Assembly (NCBI GenBank): GCA_020853025.1
Contig: JADYZP010000023.1
Coordinates: 1-50,269, forward strand
Direction: 5' to 3'
Origin: Burkholderiales bacterium
GTDB taxonomy: Bacteria > Pseudomonadota > Gammaproteobacteria > Burkholderiales > Casimicrobiaceae
DNA: 50,269 bases
Shown: positions 42,729 through 50,269 of the stretch, piece by piece
How the letters are laid out: every line of letters begins with the position of its first letter
Position numbering within the stretch: position 1 is the first letter of the stretch
Translations under genes and position numbers: made by a program
The notes under the pieces: generated by a model
Databases searched by the model: none
Told to the model about the DNA's origin: nothing
Seen by the model: the letters and a program-made list of their open reading frames with translations, nothing else

Positions 42729-44087
42729 TCAGCGCAGGTCGGCGCAGACGGCGGCAGCGGCGGCAACACCGCTGCGCACGGCTGCCTCCAGCGTCGCCGG
42801 ATACACGGTGTCGACGTAGTCGCCGGCGACGTAGACGCCGGGCGCCAGTCGCGGCCCGGCCGGCGTTGCCCGGCGCGGCGTACACGCATAGGTGGCGCGC
42901 CTTTCGGCGATCACCTGCGACCACGCGCAGCGCGGCAGCGCGGGTGCTGCGCGCCGCAGTTGCGCGTCGACGGCCTGCACCAGTTCCGCCTGCGGCACCG
43001 TCGTTTGCGGACCTCCGGCGCTGATCGTCACCGACACCAGTTGCGCGAGCGGCGGAAGCCGGCGCCGGTCGCCGCGGGCCAGCACATCCGGCCGGTCGAT
43101 CAGCCATTGCCCGGGCGCGTCGTCGAGCCGCGCGATCGGAGCAGGCAGCTGCACGCGCGTCGCGTAGCCGAGCCAGACGGTGACGATCGCCTCGTAGTCG
43201 AGTGTATCGAGCACATCGATCGCCGCCGCCAACGGCGGGTGCGCCGACAACGCTTCGCGCGCGAAGGCCTGCCGCAACTGGTGCGGCCCGACGGCGACCA
43301 CGACTGCGGCGGCGCGTTCCGCGCGATCGCTCACGGCGAGGGTGACGCCGCCGCTGTCGGCCGCCACGATTTGCGCGCGTGCGTCGATGCGCACGTGGCC
43401 GCCGTGCCTGGCGAGATGGCGTGCGGCAGCCTCCGGAAACAGCGTTGACAGGTCGGTGGCGGGCAGCAGGAAGTCGCTGGCGCCGCCGGCGCCCGCGAAC
43501 GCGGCGCGCAGCACGTTGGCGAAGACCTGCGCGGATGCCGCGGTCGCGGGCGTGTTCAGCGCCGCGATGCACAGCGGCTCCCAAAGCAGGTGCGCGACGC
43601 GCGGCGGCAGCGGCGCCAGCATACCGGCGACGGTTTCCTGCGGTGGCCGCGCGAAGCCCGAGCGCTCGAGTTCGCGAAACCACGCGATGTTGGCGACGCG
43701 TTCACGCACCGACAGCGCCCGCGCGCAAAGCAGTCCGACGAGCAGGCCGAGCCTTCCCGGCCCGCGGCGCGCCCGGAGCGTCAGCGCGTCGCGCTGCCGC
43801 GGCCCGAAGGGCACGATGGCAAGCGGCAGACGCAGCAGTGTGCTGCGCGCGTCCGCCTCGTCGTGGACCCGCGCCAGCATCGCCAGCGTTGCCGTGTACG
43901 CACCGAGAAGAAGGTGCTGGCCGTTGTCGATCGGCAGACCATCGCGCTCGACCCGGCGCGCACGTCCGCCAAGCACCGGCGCGGTTTCGTAGACCGTCAC
44001 CGGAATGCCGTGCGCGGCCAACTCGACCGCCGCCGCACACCCAGCCCAGCCGCCGCCGATGATGGCGACGGGTTGTCGATGACGCAT
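42729..44087 (-). CDS. hpnE: Hydroxysqualene dehydroxylase
   Basis: This 452-residue flavoprotein starts with the FAD-binding motif 'VAIIGGGWAGCAAAVELAAH' and has 'LPIDNGQHLLLGAYTATLAM', 'LWEPLCIAALNTPATAASAQ' and the C-terminal FAD segment 'PGVYVAGDYVDTVYPATLEA', typical of HpnE. It reduces hydroxysqualene to squalene, the last step of the HpnCDE route. Start chosen at 44087, giving a 17-base gap from hpnD; an in-frame ATG at 44138 would overlap hpnD. Confidence 0.9.
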   Translation of the reverse strand: MRHRQPVAIIGGGWAGCAAAVELAAHGIPVTVYETAPVLGGRARRVERDGLPIDNGQHLLLGAYTATLAMLARVHDEADARSTLLRLPLAIVPFGPRQRDALTLRARRGPGRLGLLVGLLCARALSVRERVANIAWFRELERSGFARPPQETVAGMLAPLPPRVAHLLWEPLCIAALNTPATAASAQVFANVLRAAFAGAGGASDFLLPATDLSTLFPEAAARHLARHGGHVRIDARAQIVAADSGGVTLAVSDRAERAAAVVVAVGPHQLRQAFAREALSAHPPLAAAIDVLDTLDYEAIVTVWLGYATRVQLPAPIARLDDAPGQWLIDRPDVLARGDRRRLPPLAQLVSVTISAGGPQTTVPQAELVQAVDAQLRRAAPALPRCAWSQVIAERRATYACTPRRATPAGPRLAPGVYVAGDYVDTVYPATLEAAVRSGVAAAAAVCADLR

Positions 44088-44104
44088 GGATCCCGGCACG
44101 TCGC

Positions 44105-44938
44105 TCACGCCGCGCGCGACGTCCGCCACGCGATCCACAGCTTGCGCAGCGGCGTCAGCGACGTGCGGCGATCAAGCACCCGATAGCCGTCGCCGGCGAT
44201 TTCATCCAATAGCGTCCGGTAGATCGCAGCCATGATGAGGCCGGCGCGCTGCGCCTTGCGGTCGACGCCAGGCAACTGCGCCATCGCCTTCGCGTACCAC
44301 GCTTGCGTGCGCTCGACTTCGAAGGCCATCAGCCGGCGAAACGCAGCGTCGGGTTTTCCACGCAGCAGCGACGACGGTGCGACGCCGAAGCGCGCGAGAT
44401 CGTCCTGCGGCAGGTAGATGCGGCCGCGGCGCGCGTCCTCGCCCACGTCGCGACAGATGTTGGTCAGCTGAAAAGCGATACCGAGGTCGCGGGCGTAGCC
44501 GCGCGTGGCGGAATTCGAACAGCCGAAAATTTCCGCGGACAGCAGGCCGACCACGCCGGCGACTCGATGGCAGTACAGCTCGAGCGCCGGAAAATCGACG
44601 TAGCGAGTTTGCTCCAGGTCCATCGCCATGCCGTCGATGACGCATTGGAAATGATTGGCCGGCAGTGCGAATTCGCGCACCACCGGCACCAGCGCCAGCG
44701 CCACCGGATGCTGCGGTGTTCCATCGAAGACGCGGGCGATTTCCGCTCGCCACCAGGCGAGCTTGGCGCGCGCGACTCCCGGGTCCGGCACTTCGTCGAC
44801 GACGTCGTCGACCTCGCGGCAGAAAGCGTACAGCGCGGTGATCGCGCGGCGGCGCGGAGGCGGCAGGAACAGGAAGCTGTAGTAGAAGCTCGAGCCGCTT
44901 TGCGCCGCCTTCTGCTGGCAATACGCGTCGGGGGTCAT
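44105..44938 (-). CDS. hpnD: Presqualene diphosphate synthase
   Basis: This 277-residue trans-isoprenyl synthase has the two Asp-rich motifs 'FCREVDDVVDEV' and 'NICRDVGEDARRGRIYLPQD', and 'AFQLTN' before the second. HpnD joins two farnesyl diphosphates to presqualene diphosphate. The ATG at 44938 overlaps the hpnC stop (ATGA). The start 'MTPDAYCQQKAAQSGSSFYY' is typical of HpnD. Confidence 0.92.
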   Translation of the reverse strand: MTPDAYCQQKAAQSGSSFYYSFLFLPPPRRRAITALYAFCREVDDVVDEVPDPGVARAKLAWWRAEIARVFDGTPQHPVALALVPVVREFALPANHFQCVIDGMAMDLEQTRYVDFPALELYCHRVAGVVGLLSAEIFGCSNSATRGYARDLGIAFQLTNICRDVGEDARRGRIYLPQDDLARFGVAPSSLLRGKPDAAFRRLMAFEVERTQAWYAKAMAQLPGVDRKAQRAGLIMAAIYRTLLDEIAGDGYRVLDRRTSLTPLRKLWIAWRTSRAA

Positions 44939-45762
44939 GCCGGCGCGCCGCGGTACGAAACGAGCGCGTGGTAGGCGATCGCGCACCAGTCGCGCTTTCG
45001 CAACACCGGACGTCGCGCGAAGACGTCGCCGCCGGCGGCGTCGATGCGTGCGAGGATGCGCAGTCCGCCCTCGATCACCGCCGACAGTTCGAGCCCGAGC
45101 CGCCACGGCAGCGCGCGCACCAGCGGTCGCCCCGTCTTGAGCAGCGTCCGCGCGCGTGCGGTCTCGAAAGCGAGCAGCGCGCGCCAGTGCGCGTCGACGC
45201 GCGCCTGCGCGATATGCTCGATGGTGGCTCCGAAGCGGTCCATATCCTCCTGCGGCAGATAGACGCGACCGATACGCCAGTCGCCCGCGATGTCCTGCCA
45301 GAAGTTGGTCAGCTGCAGTCCCGTGCAGACGGCATCGCTCGCCGCGATATTGGCCGGCGATTGCGCGTGATACAGCGCGAGCAGCAGGCGCCCGACCGGG
45401 TCGGCCGATCGGCGGCAGTAGTCGCGCAGGTCGGCAAAGGTCGCGTAGCGGTGGACGCTGACGTCCTGCCGGAACGCCGAGACGAGATCGTGCATCGGCG
45501 CGATCGGCAAGCCGTGCTGGCGCACCGCATCGGCCAGCGCCGGAAAGGGGAACCGTGACGGCGTGCCGCCCGCCGCGATCTCGATCAGCGCCGCGTCGAA
45601 AGCTGCGAGTGCTGCGAGGCGCTGCGGCGGCGGGACGTCACCTTCGTCGGCAAGGTCGTCCGCGGCGCGCGCGAAGCGGTAGAGGGCGACGACGGCGGGC
45701 CGCAATCGCGCCGGGACGAGCACCGAGGCGACGGGAAAATTCTCGTAATGGCGGACGGTCAC
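44935..45762 (-). CDS. hpnC: Hydroxysqualene synthase
   Basis: A GTG start at 45762 gives 275 residues beginning 'MTVRHYENFPVASVLVPARL', the usual HpnC N-terminus. Motifs are 'YRFARAADDLADEGD' and 'LQLTNFWQDIAGDWRIGRVY'. HpnC converts presqualene diphosphate to hydroxysqualene. It is the first gene of hpnCDE. Further hopanoid genes (such as shc) are not in the window, so the final product cannot be confirmed here. Confidence 0.9.
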   Translation of the reverse strand: MTVRHYENFPVASVLVPARLRPAVVALYRFARAADDLADEGDVPPPQRLAALAAFDAALIEIAAGGTPSRFPFPALADAVRQHGLPIAPMHDLVSAFRQDVSVHRYATFADLRDYCRRSADPVGRLLLALYHAQSPANIAASDAVCTGLQLTNFWQDIAGDWRIGRVYLPQEDMDRFGATIEHIAQARVDAHWRALLAFETARARTLLKTGRPLVRALPWRLGLELSAVIEGGLRILARIDAAGGDVFARRPVLRKRDWCAIAYHALVSYRGAPA

Positions 45763-45846
45763 GCGATTCAACGAAATGCGGCGAAAAGCACAAGGTATCG
45801 GACGGGGGCGGAGCCGGTAGCCCGGGGTGCGGGAGCGAGCCAGACT

Positions 45847-45855
45847 TGCTATACT
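45847..45855 (+). promoter_or_regulatory. Extended -10 promoter of tRNA-Leu and perhaps tig
   Basis: TGCTATACT (45847-45855) is an extended -10 element (TG-N-TATACT), which compensates for a poor -35. It predicts a start about 45 bases before tRNA-Leu. As only 32 bases separate the tRNA from tig, the same transcript may carry both. Confidence 0.5.
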
Positions 45856-45906
45856 AACCCGTTCGGCGGAAGCGGCTTTCCCCATCCAGCCGGTCGCTCG
45901 CCTTTC

Positions 45907-45993
<87 letters not shown>

Positions 45994-46023
45994 TGAAAAA
46001 ATTCCGGCGAGGATCGCAAGCAC

Positions 46024-47340
46024 ATGCAAAGCACGTTGGAGACGTTGGGCCAGCTGGAACGCCGATTGAGCGTCGCGGTACCGCTCGCGCAGATTGAAGG
46101 CGAAGTCGGACGCCGGTTGACCAGGCTTGCCAGGACCGTCAAGGTGCCCGGCTTCCGGCCGGGCAAGGTGCCAATGAAGATGGTCGCGCAGCAATACGGC
46201 GCGCAGGTGCGCTCGGACGTGATTTCCGACGCTGTGCAGTCGAGCTTCAACGAGGCGGTGCGCGAGCAAAACCTGCGCGTGGCCGGATATCCGCGCATCG
46301 AGCCCAGGAACGACGGTGCGCCGCCGGCTGACGGTGCGCTCGAATTCTCCGCGGTGTTCGAGGTCTATCCGGAGATCGTCCTCGGCGACATCGGCACGGT
46401 GGTCATCGAGCGGCCCGTCGTCGAAGTCACGGCCGCAGACGTCGACCGTACGCTCGACGTGCTGCGCCGGCAGCGCGCCGAGTACGACAGCGTCTTCACC
46501 GGCGCCGAGCGCGACGACCGCGTCAACGTGGATTTCCGCGGCGTCATCGACGGCGTCGAATTTCCGGGCGGCCAGGCGAAGGATTTCGCGTTCACCGTCG
46601 GCGAAGGAAGAATGCTGCCGGAGTTCGAGGCGGCGGTGTCGGGGATGGCGGCGGGCGAGTCGAAGACATTCTCGTTGACGTTTCCGGCCGACTATCACGG
46701 CAAGGACGTCGCCGGGAAGACGGCGCAATTCACGATCACGGTCAACGAGGTGTCGCGCCCGAAGCTGCCGCCGCTCGACGGCGCATTCGCGACCGCCTTC
46801 GGCATGAAGTCCGGGCGCGTCGAAGACCTGCGTGCCGAAGTCGAGTCGAACCTGAAGCTCGAATTGAAGCGCAAGCTCGAGGCGGTGTTGAAGGACCAGG
46901 CGATGAAGGGGCTGCGCGCGAACACGCAACTGACGCTGCCGAAGTCGCTGGTCGACATGGAAGCCGTGCAGCTGATGCGTCGGATGGCGGGCAATCTGCA
47001 ACAGCAGGGGATGAAGCCCGAGGACATCAAGCTCACGCCAGACCTGTTCCGGACGCAGGCGGAAGACCGCGTGGCGCTCGGGCTCATCCTGTCGGAGCTG
47101 GTTCGCGCGGAAAACCTGAACGCGAGGCCCGAACAGGTGAAGGCGATGGTGCAGGAAGCCGCGCAGACCTACGAGCAACCCGAGGCCGTCGTCCGCTGGC
47201 ATTACGAGAAGCCGGAGCGGTTGAGCGAGTTCGAAGGGCTGGCGGTCGAGCACAACGTTCTCGAATGGGTGATCGCGAAGGCGAAGGTCAGCGACGTGCC
47301 GACGTCGTTCGAGGCGTTGATGACGCCGCCGAAGTCCTAG
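46024..47340 (+). CDS. tig: Trigger factor
   Basis: The 438-residue chaperone binds the ribosome exit and folds nascent chains. Its N-terminal ribosome-binding signature is 'KVPGFRPGKVPMKMVAQQYG'. The PPIase domain (about 160-245, 'DDRVNVDFRGVIDGVEFPGG') is followed by the C-terminal cradle ('VRAENLNARPEQVKAMVQEA'). The start codon is ATG 46024, 32 bases after tRNA-Leu. It heads the tig-clpP-clpX-lon cluster, so a folding factor sits beside the main cytoplasmic proteases. The 185 bases between tig and clpP show no gene. Confidence 0.96.
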   Translation: MQSTLETLGQLERRLSVAVPLAQIEGEVGRRLTRLARTVKVPGFRPGKVPMKMVAQQYGAQVRSDVISDAVQSSFNEAVREQNLRVAGYPRIEPRNDGAPPADGALEFSAVFEVYPEIVLGDIGTVVIERPVVEVTAADVDRTLDVLRRQRAEYDSVFTGAERDDRVNVDFRGVIDGVEFPGGQAKDFAFTVGEGRMLPEFEAAVSGMAAGESKTFSLTFPADYHGKDVAGKTAQFTITVNEVSRPKLPPLDGAFATAFGMKSGRVEDLRAEVESNLKLELKRKLEAVLKDQAMKGLRANTQLTLPKSLVDMEAVQLMRRMAGNLQQQGMKPEDIKLTPDLFRTQAEDRVALGLILSELVRAENLNARPEQVKAMVQEAAQTYEQPEAVVRWHYEKPERLSEFEGLAVEHNVLEWVIAKAKVSDVPTSFEALMTPPKS

Positions 47341-47525
47341 CGTGTTCGGGCGGCTCGCCGATCAGCGCGTGGCGCGCCGGCGAATCGACGCTGGAGTGGC
47401 GCGGGCGTTGCTTCGCTTTATTCGTGTCGACCGCAACCGCATCGCGCGCCAGGCGCCGCGCGTGAGCGCGCGGCCGTGACTGTACCCCACAAACTCGATG
47501 TCGTTATCCGCAAGGAACCCTCAAC

Positions 47526-48167
47526 GTGAATTATCATTCGACGATGCAAACCGTAACGACAGACCCCACCGCGCTCGGCCTGGTGCCGATGGTCATCGAA
47601 CAGTCGGGGCGCGGCGAACGCGCCTACGATATCTATTCGCGCCTGTTGAAGGAGCGCGTCGTGTTTCTGGTCGGGCCGGTCAACGACGCCACCGCCAACC
47701 TGATCGTGGCGCAGATGCTGTTCCTGGAATCGGAAAACCCCGACAAGGACATCCACTTCTATATCAACTCCCCCGGCGGCGGGGTGTCGGCCGGGATGGC
47801 GATCTACGACACGATGCAGTTCATCAAGCCGGACGTGTCGACGCTGTGCGTGGGGATGGCCGCCAGCATGGGCGCATTCCTGCTCGCCGCTGGCGCCCGG
47901 GGCAAGCGCTTCGCGCTGCCCAACTCGACCGTGATGATCCATCAGCCCTCCGGCGGCTTCCAGGGCCAGGTGTCCGACATCGAGCGCCACGCGCAGTACG
48001 CGATCGACTTGAAACGCCGCTTCATTACGCTGATGGCGCGCTTTACGGGGCGTCCCGCCGAGCAGGTCGAACTCGACCACGACCGCGACCGTTTCCTGTG
48101 GGCGGAAGAGGCGCTGACCTACGGATTGATCGACAAGGTCTTGCAGAGTCGGGTGTCGGACGCGTAG
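47526..48167 (+). CDS. clpP: ATP-dependent Clp protease proteolytic subunit
   Basis: A GTG start at 47526, with AAGGA 9 bases upstream, gives 213 residues; ATG 47544 is the alternative. The catalytic triad is Ser114 ('[11 protein letters not shown]'), His139 ('MIHQPSGG') and Asp188 ('DRDRF'). '[20 protein letters not shown]' is the oxyanion-side strand. ClpP forms a 14-mer chamber fed by ClpX. clpX starts 45 bases downstream. Confidence 0.96.
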   Translation: MNYHSTMQTVTTDPTALGLVPMVIEQSGRGERAYDIYSRLLKERVVFLVGPVNDATANLIVAQMLFLESENPDKDIHFYINSPGGGVSAGMAIYDTMQFIKPDVSTLCVGMAASMGAFLLAAGARGKRFALPNSTVMIHQPSGGFQGQVSDIERHAQYAIDLKRRFITLMARFTGRPAEQVELDHDRDRFLWAEEALTYGLIDKVLQSRVSDA

Positions 48168-48212
48168 AGTAAAATGAAGGTTCCCCGACAGGTTTCCTCT
48201 ACAGGTCGTTGA

Positions 48213-49481
<1,269 letters not shown>

Positions 49482-49493
49482 TCCCCTGACTTG

Positions 49494-49559
49494 CAAGGGA
49501 AATCGATGGTCTTTCCGCGGGCGGCTTGACAGGCTCGCCCGGCGCCCCCATTTCCCTTG
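49494..49559 (+). promoter_or_regulatory. Sigma-32-like heat-shock promoter of lon inside an inverted repeat
   Basis: CTTGACA (49525-49531) and CCCCATTT (49546-49553) are separated by 14 bases and fit the sigma-32 consensus (CTTGAAA, 13-15 bases, CCCCATNT) with one mismatch in the -35. The promoter lies inside a perfect 10-bp inverted repeat: CAAGGGAAAT (49494-49503) and ATTTCCCTTG (49550-49559). The lon start follows 33 bases after the -10. Confidence 0.7.
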
Positions 49560-49585
49560 ATGCACCTCTCTTTCGGAAGAACACC

Positions 49586-50269
49586 ATGGCCCAAGACGCC
49601 CAACTCCCCGCCGACATGTCCGCACTGCCGTTGTTGCCGCTGCGCGACGTGGTGGTTTTCCCGCACATGGTCATTCCGCTGTTCGTCGGGCGGCCGAAGT
49701 CGATCAAGGCGCTTGACATGGCGATGGATGCCGGCAAGCACATCCTGCTGGTCGCGCAGAAGCAGGCCGCAAAGGACGACCCGGGCGCCGCCGACCTCTA
49801 CGAGATAGGCAGCATCGCGACCGTCCTGCAGATGCTGAAGCTGCCCGACGGCACCGTGAAGGTGCTGGTCGAGGGCACGCAGCGCGCCCGTGTGCACGCC
49901 ATCGTCGACCGCGGCGAATACCTGGTCGCGCAGGCGGTGCCGCTGTCGGGTGACCCGGGCAGCGCGAACGAGGTCGAGGCGATGCGGCGCGCACTGCTCG
50001 CCCAGTTCGATCAGTTCGTCAAGCTGAACAAGAAGATCCCGCCAGAGATCCTGACGTCGATGTCCGGCATCGACGACGGCGGCCGGCTGGCCGACGCCAT
50101 TGCCGCGCACCTGCCGCTGAAACTCGAGCAGAAGCAGCAAATCCTCGAAATGGGCGAGGTCGGCAAGCGACTCGAGCACTTGCTCGGCGTCATCGAGGGC
50201 GAAGTCGATATCCTGCAGGTCGAGAAGCGCATCCGCGGCCGCGTCAAGCGGCAGATGGAGAAGAGCCAG
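49586..50269 (+). CDS. lon: ATP-dependent protease Lon, 5' part (cut by window end)
   Basis: The first 228 codons are present and the frame is open to the end. The N-terminal substrate-binding domain reads '[20 protein letters not shown]', '[20 protein letters not shown]', '[20 protein letters not shown]' and '[20 protein letters not shown]', all typical of Lon. The ATPase and Ser-Lys protease domains lie beyond the window. A heat-shock-type promoter precedes it. Start chosen at ATG 49586, after GGAAGA. Confidence 0.95.
   Translation, partial: MAQDAQLPADMSALPLLPLRDVVVFPHMVIPLFVGRPKSIKALDMAMDAGKHILLVAQKQAAKDDPGAADLYEIGSIATVLQMLKLPDGTVKVLVEGTQRARVHAIVDRGEYLVAQAVPLSGDPGSANEVEAMRRALLAQFDQFVKLNKKIPPEILTSMSGIDDGGRLADAIAAHLPLKLEQKQQILEMGEVGKRLEHLLGVIEGEVDILQVEKRIRGRVKRQMEKSQ

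Overview
The window reads as chromosomal DNA of a high-GC Gram-negative bacterium, most likely a betaproteobacterium. The support is gene order: thrS-infC-rpmI-rplT-pheS-pheT-ihfA-merR-tRNA-Pro, tRNA-Leu-tig-clpP-clpX-lon, the mltG-tmk-holB-pilZ-tatD run, the divergent smpB/ratA-rnfH pair and a gsp type II secretion cluster. The species cannot be named from sequence alone. Coding density is very high, with many ATGA-type overlaps and several GTG, TTG and even ATA starts.

Layout. (1) 1-2.1 kb is an eroded accessory patch. It holds a truncated surface protein (divergent InlB-type repeats plus an IPTL-CTERM tail) joined to foreign-looking palindromic DNA, then a decayed metal-resistance operon on the minus strand: a CzcI-like protein, a TolC-family fragment with an in-frame stop, a cupredoxin tail fused to it, and an intact DUF411 protein. 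(2) 2.3-6 kb is a stress block on the plus strand. An FNR-type promoter precedes a Gly/Met-rich Spy/CpxP-like periplasmic protein, followed by a methyltransferase, a tandem universal stress protein and a CBS-DUF2267 protein. (3) 6-14.8 kb is one giant gene for cyclic beta-1,2-glucan synthase. (4) 14.9-18.3 kb holds a cytochrome b561 gene divergent from a PepSY protein and an OmpR/PhoQ-like two-component pair. (5) 18.5-26.2 kb is the translation cluster, opening with tRNA-Val(GAC) and closing with tRNA-Pro(GGG). (6) 26.4-30.6 kb holds an HD-GYP response regulator, small exported proteins, a DUF364 protein, a decayed membrane-protein remnant and a DUF1624 acyltransferase-like protein. (7) 30.6-36 kb is gspGHIJKLMN on the minus strand. 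(8) 36-42.7 kb holds mltG, tmk, holB, pilZ, tatD, an ankyrin protein, an NlpC/P60 hydrolase, rnfH, ratA and smpB. (9) 42.7-45.8 kb is hpnCDE, which makes squalene for hopanoids. (10) 45.9-50.3 kb is tRNA-Leu(UAG), tig, clpP, clpX and the 5' part of lon.

How the genes work together. Several blocks concern envelope and stress: periplasmic glucans, hopanoid precursors, a type II secretion pseudopilus, an envelope two-component system, metal-linked periplasmic proteins and the Tig/ClpXP/Lon proteostasis set. The regulatory sequences I could read by eye fit this: an FNR-like class II promoter, a sigma-32-like promoter for lon, terminator hairpins directly before thrS and pheS, and a non-canonical ATA start for infC.

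I did not find a clearly new multi-gene system. The most informative observations are regulatory sites and traces of gene decay.
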